Part shown: positions 1 to 23,700 of the stretch, piece by piece
How positions within the stretch are numbered: the stretch's first letter is position 1
How the letters are laid out: each line of letters begins with the position of its first letter
From: Bugula neritina
Taxonomy: Eukaryota; Bryozoa; Gymnolaemata; Cheilostomatida; Bugulidae
Assembly (NCBI GenBank): GCA_964035545.1
Contig: OZ037769.1
Location: forward strand, 8,967,429-9,031,428
Direction of reading: 5' to 3'
DNA length: 64,000 nucleotides
The notes under the pieces: model-generated
The model's database searches: none
What the model was told of the DNA's origin: nothing
The model's input: the letters and a program-made list of their open reading frames with translations, nothing else
Position numbers and translations under genes: made by a program

Positions 1-1344
1 ACTCAGCTGTTGTACTTGTAGTTGTACTCTTCTACTAGTACCATCGACCTAAGAGTAGGTTCACTAGCCAGGCTAGGCTGAGGTGGATAAAACTCTTCCC
101 AGAGTGTTGACTTAAAATTAATTTTATCCTAGCAGAATTGTCTGTAAAACCAATGTTTTTTAATATAAATTTTAAGTTGCAATGAATGACTCTACTTTGA
201 ATTTTCAACTGGTTTCATTCATTCTACAATCCTTTCTGTATGTAGACTCAGGATTTCTAATTACACAATAACTGTCAGTTTTACTGGCCACTAGGGGATA
301 ATTTGCTGAAGTTTTCTAGTTTTTTTATATTTTCTGTATGTTTCTCCATCATCTGATAGTCATCAAGGATCACAATGCTGGTCATCATTGTTTGAAATAA
401 TGGTTCCTCTGTTGCTGTATTTAATAACATCCAAAAGATTTTGTATGCTACCGTATTCTATTACTGACTCATCTATCTTTAATATTAATATTAAAATTGT
501 ATTACTGTAGCTGTTCAATTATTTTTATATTTACTGACTTAACTACTATTTCTGAGAGTTGTAATAACGTAAATTCTAGTCGCTGTTACATTTATATTTT
601 TAGCTAAAGCTCAACAATTGTTAATTGTGTAATATTGTAAAATATTTACAACTATTAAATTGCTATTGCTATTTCTTTTAGATAATAAGCTGAACTTAAA
701 CTCATCCTTTATCCTTCTATTGGCATATCTTTGTTACTTATCCTAATTGGCTATCTTTAAAGCAGTAATAATTGTTATAATTTTGCTCATCTATAGATAT
801 AATAATCACAACCTAGTTTAGTATAGAACTAGTATGTAATGATTTCGATAGAGCAATTTGCACTCTGCTGCCTATCGAAAAATAAAGGGCATTGTATCCC
901 ATGATAACTGTTACTAGCAAATTTAAAGTAATTTTGTTATAAATTATGTAATTTTATAGTTATTGTTGGCTAAGTTTATTTTGATCTTATTTATTGTATA
1001 GTCTCGCCCTAATCAGCTAGTAGGAGGTTATGACTTGGTAAGTGAGCAATGCTCTGCATTTTTATTTCATTGAAATTATACAACTTCTAATAGTTAAAAG
1101 TAAATTTACCGGAAATGCTTCAATTCTGGTATACAAAACACAATCTTCTGCATTTGATTACCTAGCTTTGCTCAAAATGTTGAACACCACTCAGCAAAAT
1201 TAGCACTGTGTTTATTAATTTTCTAAATAAAGCAAACTTTTTAATATAAAGTATGTAAATGTGATGATTCCATTGTGTTGGTTGACTTAGTAGAACTACT
1301 AATAAAGGTGGTGTAGGTAATAGCTGCATGCTATATTTTACTAG
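1..1344. other. AT-rich sequence upstream of recognised syntaxin exons
   Basis: No coding exon can be supported here. It is probably intron or 5' sequence of the syntaxin-16-like gene. One candidate 21-nt phase-0 microexon at 1017-1037 has AG before it and GTAAGT after it, but no homology supports it. Confidence 0.5.
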
Positions 1345-4112
1345 AATTATGACGACAGGACGGCATTGGTTAGTTCGGATATTGAGTCTGGCTCTGTTAG
1401 TATCCATAAACATTCATCCCGTCCAGTATTGCCACCTGATTGGTAAGTCAGCTATACTTGCTGTAAACGTCTCTTAATTTTTTTTCAATTAGCAAAGTTT
1501 TTTAGATTGAGTATCCAATAATAACATCTTTGCTGTTTGACTGCGGGGTTATTTTGGTAATTGCCTATCTCTAACACTTCATGGGAAGTACTGCTTTTCC
1601 TCACAGGATTTTGCTTATATTGTTGTGTTGGTGAAAGTATATATTCAATTTTCTTGCTTGCAGTATCATGGTGAAAGTTTGTCAGCATATCACATGTATC
1701 ACTGGCAGCTGTAGTTGTAACTTACTGTTAGTAGTTGCAATATGCCTATTATATGCCTATAGTACTATTAGAGTTTGTATTAGTAATAGTGTATACATTA
1801 CATGCTTATACTAATATTAATTTTTGATATTAGTATCAATACACATTCACTATACATCAGTGCATCCTTATTGTAGGGTTGATAGCGTTGAAGAAGTTCA
1901 AAGACAAATACCAGAAATTAAAAAACAAAGTATGTTAATTATACGAGTATATACAGGAATACACTGGTTTTGCCTAATTTGTGCGATTTTCCTACATTTA
2001 ATATGATTCAACATTCGCTGATGTCTACTTATTGTATACATTGATGTCTACTCATTGTGTACATTGATGTCTACTCATTGTATGCATTGATGTCTACTCA
2101 TTGTGTACACTGATGTCTACCCATTCTAGTAACCGAATTGAATTCTCTACACACAAGACACCTGAATAGACCCTCTCTGGACGATAGTATCGATGATGAG
2201 CAGACCATAGACCAAATGACAAACCACATTACCAAAGTAAGTTCTCATTGAGCTCCACTCTCACTAAAACATTTAAAAGGCAGATTTTGGGCTATTCATT
2301 GCACACCCTGAGTCTAGCCTCAAAGTTTCTATTTGAAGTCTATTCAACATTTGATTGAGTTTGAGCTTCCTATTGACTTTGCACACATTGTAGATGTTCC
2401 ACCAATGCCAGACACTAGTACACAGAGTTGACAACAAAATAAAGAAAACTCCCAGCATTCAGCAAGGAAAGTTGGCTAAAAATGTCATGTCTTCCATAGC
2501 CCGGGATCTACAAGACTTGTCGGCTCATTTTAGAAAATCTCAGTCCGACTATTTAGAAAGTGAGTATTGATGTTTGATGAGTTTTCAGATAGCCGCACGT
2601 GTGTTAGCCTAAGTAACACTTCATATTGTATGCTCTAGAAATGAAGGGGAGGGAAGAAAGGGCCTCGCACTTGTTCAGTACCACAACAGATACTCATGAA
2701 CTGGATAGCCAAGGTTTTGAAGAAATTGATCTATATGATAGGGTAAGGTAGAAATTTTTTTTTGAAGTATAAGCAAGTTATTTTAGGTAGGAAAACTCCT
2801 AATGATCTGTAATTTCAGTTAATTTATACAAAAACAATGTGTTTGGACACGTATTTTACGGTTTTCTTGTTCACATGTAAAGAGATTGCAGAATAGTTGA
2901 GTGCTTTGGCCTGACAGTTGTGGTTTTGATGTCCTATTACTTCTTGAAATTCTGGGGAATAAAACCCTACAGAAAACAGTTCATCATTATATGAGTGTAC
3001 ACTGATATGGCATATTACACTCAGTATGTGCATATATTACACTGTGTTACACTATATTATGTTTATATGTTATATGTTTATATATGTATATTTCACTGTC
3101 TGTGTTTATATATGTATATTACTCTGTATATAGTTTATATGTATATTATACTGTATATGTTTTATATGTATATTATACTGTATATGTTTTATATGTATAT
3201 TATACTGTATATGTTTTATATGTAAATTATACTGTATATGTTTTATATGTATATTATACTGTATATGTTTATATATTACACTGTATAATATCGAATTATG
3301 TTTATAGACGTTTGCAAGAGAGCACTTGCAAATGGTAGAAGACAACTCTAAGATGGTAGAGCACAGAGAACAGGCTATCAAGAATGTTTCCAAGTCAATA
3401 GTAGATTTGAATATGATATTTAAGGACTTGGCAGCCATGGTTGTGGATCAGGTATGACGACTCCCGCTAAGCTGCTTGTATTCAACAGCTGTTTAGTTCG
3501 CAGTAATATGCATTCCATTATTCAGTATATCTCATTCTCTCACTGTAGCTCTTTACAACTTTAAATGATAATAAATAAATAAAGAAATAGTGGGTTTCTA
3601 TCCAATACAGGCTAAGATCTTCAAGTTAAATCACTATTTGTATTTCGTCAAAGATTCAATTATTAGAAAACACTATTATTCTCTATTAATTTTGTTGTCG
3701 ATTAAATTTTTTTCTAAAGTATATTTTGCACCTTTCAGTGCCCTGACTTGTTAGCATTATAATGTAATTTATAGTGAGAAAATCTGATAATACAGACCCT
3801 AAGTTTATTTTGAATATGATTTCTTTATTAGCCATACTAACTAAGGCATCAATTATATTGGCTGAAATTAGTTTTGTGACATGTCATTGTAAATGTCTTC
3901 TTCATGCAGTAAGATGAACTTTCCAGGGTACTGTGTTGGATAGAATAGACTATAATATTGAGCAGACCTCAATCAATGTTGAAGAAGGACATAAGCAGCT
4001 TATAAAAGCTGAGTCACATCACAAGAAGAACAGGAAGATGTGGTTTATTCTCATACTAGCTGGAATCTGTGTCATTCTCATTATTGTACTAATAGTCAAG
4101 ACATCCCACTGA
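1345..4112 (+). CDS. STX16: Syntaxin-16-like Qa-SNARE, 3' seven exons
   Basis: Membrane-anchored Qa-SNARE of the trans-Golgi/endosome type. Coding exons are 1345-1442, 1877-1929, 2130-2236, 2394-2559, 2639-2742, 3308-3451 and 3927-4112; all have AG/GT borders and the phases agree throughout. The first exon ends in a Pro-Pro-Asp-Trp segment that continues into VDSVEEVQ, as in syntaxin-16. The next exon has LNRPSLDDS. The Habc-like helices follow, and then the SNARE motif in the last two exons ([27 protein letters not shown]). The zero-layer Gln is at the 3308-3451/3927 junction ([11 protein letters not shown]). A run of basic residues (KKNRK) precedes one C-terminal membrane helix, and the protein ends at TGA 4110-4112. 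About 285 residues are present. The family is about 320 long, so the N-terminal exon(s) lie upstream or are unrecognised. A 21-nt phase-0 microexon at 1017-1037 is possible but weak. The family assignment is firm; expression is not visible. Confidence 0.93.
2018..2129 (+). repeat. 23-bp minisatellite abutting a splice acceptor
   Basis: There are about five copies of a 23-bp unit with core TGATGTCTACTCATTG. The last copy is shortened and runs straight into CTAG, the acceptor of the syntaxin exon starting at 2130. The repeat therefore supplies the pyrimidine-rich part of the 3' splice site. Confidence 0.85.
3060..3285 (+). repeat. 27-bp AT-rich minisatellite in syntaxin intron
   Basis: A 27-bp unit (core TATACTGTATATGTTTTAT) is repeated about five to six times, with decayed copies at the left. 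It lies about 25 bp before the acceptor of the SNARE exon at 3308. The Tyr-rich and Ile-rich open frames across it come from the repeat. Confidence 0.85.
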
Positions 4113-5827
4113 TATCTTGTCTTCATGTGGTTAGTCCAAGTAACTTCCTCTTCTATCTCTATCTCTCTAGTCCAAGTTGTAATTCATTCCTTCCTGAGGA
4201 TTATGGTTTTGCATATATTCTAAAATAAGAGGAGCTTGTGTTTTCCAACTCTCCCCTTCCCTGGGCATATAGATATATACATAATACATGCCCTGTAGTC
4301 AGCACTGAGATTTCACATTCTATTTGTATTTTATGCAATCAGCCATAAACTATTAGTATTTGTTTCTATTTTTAGAGCAGTGAGTTCATAGACTGTGGTA
4401 TATTTTTGTCAGATGGTTTAGATATAGGCTGTACTGTTGTTAAATCGATTCACTTGCTACAGGCTGAGGTGCTAGGTCTAGGTTTCCTTAGTATATGCAG
4501 TTCTAAATGTTAGAATAATTCATTAACCCCTGTAATGTCCTTAGTGTAAATTTTATTATCGATAATATTTATTTCAAAACAATCATATTTATGTGTATTA
4601 CCTATATTATAATATTATTGCCGCATATTTATATGATTTAAAAATTGACATAAACTACCCTTTTAATTTTTGAAATTTTCTATATTTTGTTGATCATTCG
4701 AAATATAAATATTTCTTTAAAACGTATACATGCATATTTTATACCAATACCAAAGATTTTAGTATGGATATTAGTAAGCATTATTTATTTCAAGCTTAAA
4801 GGTTGACAGCAAAAAGCAGTTTTTGGAGCTAAAATTTATCATATTTTAGGCCTTTTGATGCCTAACAACGTTTATTTCTCTATAAATCTAGATATTTGCT
4901 TTCAATCTTTTTGTTATTGAAAACTTGTATAATTATTTACTAGCCATGTCTATATTACTACAGGCCTAAACTCTTTGATCTGGCTTTAAAGTTGGTTAGA
5001 GTTGTCCACTCTCAAGCTTTCTAATAATCCAAAAGTTTTCCAGGCATCAAAACTGAGTTTATATAGATATGGATGTTTCTATTACATGTGCAACTGCACG
5101 ATGCCACAATTATAAGTTGAAAGTGACACTCACTCCAAAATAGCTGTTTGAAACCTGCTTCTATTTTATTAAAAAAACTTTATAACAAAAAAGCAGTAGT
5201 GCATTTAATACAGGAATGATAGTAACATACATTATTAGCAGCAACTTTTCCTATCCTTCAACTCTGGTCTTACTATAACAGCTAAATGAAGTGGCAACTT
5301 CTGCTACTGAAGAATATATAACAAATATTTCTAAATAAGCTTATTTTCGAGGGAAAGAATTTCCTAAGGTTTCGTCAACTGAACAGTGTGTAACACTGCA
5401 GGTTCTCTACCACAATTTGACCTGTATAAGGCACACATTTTAACTTTAAATTACATGCATTTTATGGAAGCAATATATTCTTGGTTCTTACCACTCAAAT
5501 GCTGAAAATGCATTGTGTAGTTAGTGGAACTGGTTCTTAAATTGTGGCACTCACTGGAGCAATTTAAGTAATACAAACTTTTTTGTTGGTTAGTTACGCA
5601 CAGCAATAGTCATCTAGTTGTATACATTTAGTGTATACATAGCCTACTATATTGCTACACCATAATAATTAACTAATTTTGTACACATGTATACATATAT
5701 TCCCATCATTTACATAACGTTTTGAAAAAATTTTAAAGTGCTGTGTGGCTTGCAATCTCTGTGAGCCTATTTTGTATGTTTTTGAAAAATACAGATACAG
5801 TATGCTGCTTTTGGGGGGTTTTTGTTA
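4113..5827. other. 3' flank of syntaxin gene; intergenic
   Basis: This stretch holds the 3' untranslated region of the syntaxin gene, then AT-rich intergenic sequence. No further exon or RNA gene is seen. No canonical AATAAA lies close behind the stop. Confidence 0.5.
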
Positions 5828-5833
5828 TTTATT
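5828..5833 (-). terminator. Polyadenylation signal of the defensin-like gene
   Basis: AATAAA on the minus strand lies about 60 bases after the stop codon at 5892. Confidence 0.55.
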
Positions 5834-5891
5834 GGGTAATAATTTGAATACAAAAATATTTTTTAAGTGCAATTATTTTCTATATATGTAG

Positions 5892-6452
5892 TCAATTGTT
5901 CGAAGGCTTAAAGTCAGCAAATTTCACACAGCAAACATTGTAACCATCACATGGACTCTTTCCAGTAGCGGTGTCAATAGCCACAGGGATTTCAGAGCCT
6001 TCACAGTTTGTCCTACAGATCCCACTGACTCTGCCCTGCATTGCCCAGTCTGCGTCACATGCCTCTCTTTCACCTGAAACAAGTCACGGCTAAACTTCAA
6101 ACTGCAACTGTTCGTGACTCATACACATTTACATGTACTTTCAATGGCCTAGTACAAAGTTCAAGCATATTTCAAATATAAAAGTATATTATTTTGTTAC
6201 CTGGCAGTGCTGTGATTATGGTAACTAGTACTCCCAAAAAGACGACAAAAGCTGTGTTTCTAAAAAAAGAGAAAACATAAAAAAAGCGACTATGTTATGT
6301 GCATATGTAGTTAGCATTTTCTCTTCATGTAATTTGAAACTTCAATTTCTCATACAAGCAATTTTTGTTAAAAAGTCCAATGTGTTAAAAATATTTTCAT
6401 TAGTGAGTAATTTCAGAAGCAAGTGTTGTATTAACCAAGCTTACCTTCCCAT
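5892..6452 (-). CDS. Secreted six-cysteine defensin-like peptide
   Basis: Three exons read on the minus strand: 6445-6452 (only ATGGGAAG), 6201-6259 and 5892-6073. GT-AG borders and phases agree and give 82 residues. Residues 1-23 form a signal peptide with a hydrophobic core (FVVFLGVLVTIITA), with likely cleavage near Leu-Pro-Gly. The mature part is about 60 residues with six cysteines spaced C-x13-C-x3-C-x16-C-x5-CC. The GIC-x3-C-x-GSE segment and the terminal CCV resemble beta-/big-defensins of marine invertebrates. An antimicrobial or immune role is inferred from that pattern; another disulfide-rich secreted peptide family is possible. A TATA box upstream (6548-6555) and AATAAA downstream (5828-5833) frame a compact gene. 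Confidence 0.72.
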
Positions 6453-6547
6453 CTTTGTATGTCTGATTTATCTTTTGTTTCTTTGCTAGAGCTGTCTTCG
6501 GCTGTATAAATCTGCTACCACTGAATATTTTTCTTTATTGCCTGCAG

Positions 6548-6555
6548 TTTATATA
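6548..6555 (-). promoter_or_regulatory. TATA box of the defensin-like gene
   Basis: TATATAAA on the minus strand lies 96 bp upstream of the start codon at 6452. It is followed by a 5' untranslated stretch with no upstream ATG near the expected cap site at about 6520. A strong TATA box fits an inducible small secreted-peptide gene. Confidence 0.6.
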
Positions 6556-6619
6556 TCTAGCTGATAAGCCTCTATCTGTGATAATGTGTATTTCGTGGGA
6601 ACTCACCTCTGGCATCTTG

Positions 6620-9487
6620 TATAATACATTAGCTTTAGTTCCTTACATAGAAAGGGTGCCAAATTCTGGCAAATTTGAAGCATATTGTTGACCTAAATTT
6701 TTCAGCAAACCTAAAGTGGCGCCAAATGCATTATATTGCAATTTATTTATGTTAATGGTGGTGTAAATAGCGAATACTGATTCATTGTCGCTCATGGTTT
6801 ACTTTGGAGAATATATTATAAACATAGCAAATGAAATACCAACTAATTATTTCCAAGTCTAACCTTAAGTTTAGTTGATTTTCTCGGTGCCTCTATAATA
6901 GTTGAGATCTGTTATTCTAACTCAAGGTTACAATAGCAAATTCCACTCGTTGCAATCATGTGAGTATTACGTTGTTCTTACATCATGCCATATGCAGTAG
7001 CAAAAGCAAAAGATATTACCTATTTTCAGGCTGTGTGTTGGATAAGATTGAAACAATTTTGCAAGTCACCATGACAGATAAACAGTAACATGTAGCTGTG
7101 GTGGATCAACAGATGATCTACTCATATTTGGCATTGTCTTATTGAGAAATAGAAGAAACATGGTTTTATCGAGAAATAATAATATAATATGTAATATTAA
7201 TATAGAACCATAAAAAGTAGCTGTTTACGAGTTATTAAATTAGTTTACTTTTAATTAACACTTCTAATGTGCACACAAACTCAATCTGAAATACTGTAAG
7301 AAAACAATTAAGACTTTTTAATATGACGAAAAGATGCTATCTTTTGTTTATTTCCTCAATTTTCGCCCTCTTTTCTCTTGAATATATTTTGCAATGTGGT
7401 AGAAAAAATGATGTATCGTTATTAGAAAATACTTGTTTAGGTTTGCTAATTAGCTGCAGCCTCTTCATATGAAATTCAATGGGTCTTTTATATGTAATTA
7501 TATATATAAGCATTAGAATGTAATATAATATAACATAATTGTGTTATGTACACCACTGTCAAGTTTAAAGCTCTATAACACAATACAATCGTACTCAAAA
7601 ACATCAAACTGCAAAATAAGTCAGGATATACTGTATATATATATATAAGCGTAATTGGGCACAGCCTAACTCATTGGTATGGCTTTGCTATGTTATGTAC
7701 ATTCAAGTAACTGTAAGAAGGCAAGACTGGAAAAGGCTATTTTGGTATTTTAGAATTTCTTGAAGCTTGAATTTTTATTTGCTAAAGCTTAGCCTAATCA
7801 TAAAATATATTACTTTTAGCACAAATTGTTATACAGTATCTTGTGCAACAAGGAAGCGGTGGTCCAATAGTTAAAGTGTTGGCTGGTGAACGCAAGGTAA
7901 GTGGTCCGAATTCAGGTAATGACATCGGATGATGTTAGGAGGTGCATCCAGTTTTAAATGCTCTTTTGCCACATGAGAAAAAGTCTTTTATACACTTAAA
8001 AATTCCCCTTACCTTCAGGGGTTCTTACAGGGATGGTGACTCTAAACTGACTGTAAGTTTTTTATATTTTGGAAGTAATGAGGTTCTTTGATCTAAACAG
8101 TTTATATAACAATATTATTTTCTATCTCAGAAAAATATTGATGTTCCTTTTAATCAAATTGCACCAAATGGTCAAAAGATTAACATTAAGGTATGCTGAA
8201 AAAGGGTGTCACACAAGCATATCTATTAATAAATAAATCTGCTACTGTAATGGTACACATGATGATGTGACTGTTATATTTGCCTTCTGTGTAGAAACAC
8301 TTGGGATGTAAGCGGAGTGGATGATTGCATGTACTCATAAATCCATGATTCCTAACTTGATAGAAGGTATAGTAAAGAGCATATCGCAGCATCCCACTAA
8401 ACTAGCACAGCTCCTAATCATTTAGCTGTGGTCACCACACTATCTGTTTAGGGAAGAGAACTTTTTGCTCACCTCAGCATTTAAAGATTCTATATGCATG
8501 AAGCACTTTGTTTATCGCGGTGTTAATGATATTACCTTTTCAACTATGCTAGAAAAGGGTATGTTTTGTAAATTTCTTTAAATAGTGACATGCCAAAATA
8601 AAACTAGAATATTCTTATGACCTAATTTTGGAAAAATCTTATTTTTAAGTTACTCTTCAGCACCACATGAGAAACATTAAAATTCTGTGTATGACTGCTA
8701 ATGGCTGCCCTACTCAGCTGGTATTGGTTAAGTAACAGCTATTTTAATAGTTAATCTGTTTTAATGTGAGCTTTTGATGTCACTAGTATTGCTCTTTAAC
8801 ATAATAATTTTATTATTATCAGGATTAACATGCTGTGTTTATGTAGTATCTGAAGTATGACGTTCTGCAAACTGTAATTGATGTATAATAGAAACCTTGG
8901 TAATTTTGTATATAATTATTATTGCTCTCTGGTATAACTCCAATACATAAGTTTTATATTTGAAGCCTTCAATTCCTGAAATGCACCAACATGATAAATA
9001 TGACAGGTTATTAATATTCCTCAACTGTAGCCTAACTCTCCTTAAAATGCATAGTAAGGCTACGATCAGCGCCTGCTACTCAACCTGTAGGTAGTTCAAA
9101 TTTAAAGAAACTAGTTTAACATTGCGTCCTCACTAGCAGTTAATCCATCGGTGCTAAATGGCACTAAGAAGTAAGAATTAATCCAACATTAATAAGATTA
9201 GGTATCTTTGTTCTTTTCATGGGATAGCAAAATTCTAAGTCTGTTGTTCCAAGTTCAAAGGAGGGGTTTTTTCCTCTCCACATCAGTAAACAACTCACTA
9301 CTCAGTCTAACTTTCTTAAAAACATTCGCTTTGCTCTGCAGGATTTAGATGATGTATTATAAGGTGTGGCTATAATTTGATACAAGCCATCTGTGATCAG
9401 AGTCCTGACTGATGTCTACAAGGTCAGTTCCTACAGGTGCACTGCAGCAGCACAAATACTTGGTAGAAGTCAATCTCTGAGCTCACT
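6620..9487. other. Intergenic sequence with a SINE remnant
   Basis: AT-rich sequence between the divergently transcribed defensin-like and EGF/CUB genes. Apart from the tRNA-like SINE at about 7850-8070, no exon, RNA gene or long repeat was recognised. A weak TATAAT-like element near 9370 may belong to the EGF/CUB promoter. Confidence 0.5.
7850..8070 (+). mobile_element. tRNA-derived SINE remnant
   Basis: The head carries an A-box-like TGGTCCAATAGTTAAAG and, about 35 bp on, a B-box-like GGTCCGAATTC. Both are spaced as in a tRNA promoter, and a non-tRNA body follows. The 3' limit and target duplication are not clear. Confidence 0.45.
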
Positions 9488-21847
<12,360 letters not shown>

Positions 21848-22015
21848 AGTTATTTTAATTGTTGTTCTATATTTAATAACTGTTTCTCTAGTATTATGGA
21901 TTTGTGCTTTTATCATCAAGATATTTTGTATACAATGTAACTCACATGTTTATGTTCATTACAGCTGCTAATTTTCAAATTTAGTATAATATTCTCTTGT
22001 GCATTTATTCAATTA

Positions 22016-22021
22016 AATAAA
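22016..22021 (+). terminator. Polyadenylation signal of the EGF/CUB gene
   Basis: AATAAA lies 169 bases after the stop codon, at the head of an A-rich run. Confidence 0.5.
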
Positions 22022-22526
22022 AAAAAATATTGCAGCAGGCTTGACTACCAGCAGTTTATATCAAGACAGCTGACATATTTATGGTACATAGCATGGCGAG
22101 ACAGGTGCTACATCATACATGGTATTGTGAGATGGGTGTATGATGTTTTAGTAAACTTTGCAATATCCCGATCAGTCTCATATATTATTCCAAATATCTA
22201 AAATATTTGAAGATGTATTACAAAGAATTAAATGATATTAGATTTTATAGATTTTAAATTCACTAAATAAGCAGCTGGGCATGAACATTTTGAACATACA
22301 TTTATACATTTTAAAATGACATTACGTTGACTTCGTTATTGCATATTTTAATAAGTTTGATCTATAATTCAGCTATTTATTTTTTTCATGAAGTTTAGCA
22401 GAAATCAATTTGCACACTGAATGCAAAATTTGTCACATTTTATTTTGCAAGTGTTTTTTAACAATCTCACACTTGCTCTGTTTGTTCAGCAGCTTATGTG
22501 TGACAATATACACTACAGGCACCATT

Positions 22527-22529
<3 letters not shown>

Positions 22530-22622
<93 letters not shown>
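22530..22622 (+). repeat. (TA)n microsatellite
   Basis: About 90 bp of TA dinucleotides in intergenic sequence. Confidence 0.95.
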
Positions 22623-22624
<2 letters not shown>

Positions 22625-23362
22625 TATAGATAAAATTATATTAGCTTCCTTTTAAAAATAAATACAGCTGCAGGTAATTATACTAAAGAGTTGTATACAG
22701 CAAAACCGTAGTTTTCAATAAATTCAAGTTGTTTTGCGACTCATTTGGTATTCAATAAGTTTTTTACTTTTAATTTTTTAATTTGATGTTTGTCAAATTA
22801 ATTAGTTAATACTTTTTTTACTTTTTATTATTTCAATGTTTAGTAAATTATCCTGAGGTAAGCGTACTGGATATATATAATATGAATTAAAGTATCAGTT
22901 TAGAATAACATATAATTACATGCATATGTTTTTTTTGTTGTATCAGTATTATCGTTAACAGTTTTTTTGAAACTGTAATAATTCGTTTGATTGAGCAATT
23001 AAAATAGCATAAAACAGTGTCTCGGTTATATCATTCATAATCACTTTATTGTTTTATTTTATAGAATAAATGTTGTATATCAGTTTAATGGTGATTCTAT
23101 ACATAGGTATAAGTATAAATTTGTAAAATATAATAGTGTTGATTACATATATTTTAAGCTTAAATGAGTTTTATCAGGAAAATCTAATTGATGGGGTTGC
23201 GCGTTTAAAATATCCAGTTTCACTTTCTGGTACATCATCAAGCTCAAGTTCATTCGTATTTAAACTTCAATACAGAACAACTTTTGCTTTTTTATTATAC
23301 AGTTAAGACTGGTTTGGTGAATACCTGTGCTTCTTCAACAAAATTATCTAAAAGACTATTTA

Positions 23363-23700
23363 TTAATTCAGTTGCCATAAGAGTCCAAGCCATAACCCCT
23401 GATTTGTGTTACTTGTCTTTAAAGATCCAGATTTTATTATAGCGATGAAGGAACATTTACAGTGCTCAAGCTCCGTGATAAGCAATAATTTTTCTGGATC
23501 ACTGTCCAAAACTTTGGCGCACTTTACTTTGTTTCTGTTCAAAACAGTACTTAAAAAAACAAATAAATCATCAAAATCATCTTTGCCATAGAAGTTGACA
23601 AGAGTGTTTAACAACTGAGAAATGGTTTGCTTAATGCGCTCAATCACATTGTTGACCCCTTTTTCACAATTATCATGGGATTTCCAAACTTTTCTTTATT
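23363..23700 (-). pseudogene. Isolated coding-like fragment, unrecognised
   Basis: About 110 codons stay open on the minus strand with balanced amino-acid composition (NFYGKDDFDDLFVFL, VLDSDPEKLLLI), unlike the surrounding AT-rich sequence. There is no clear start, signal or domain. It may be an exon of an unseen gene, a decayed gene piece or chance. I assign no function. Confidence 0.25.

Noticed and set aside
3084-3438. Tyr/Val-rich and Ile/His-rich frames over the syntaxin intron
   Set aside because: They come from the 27-bp AT-rich repeat and the antisense of the SNARE exon.
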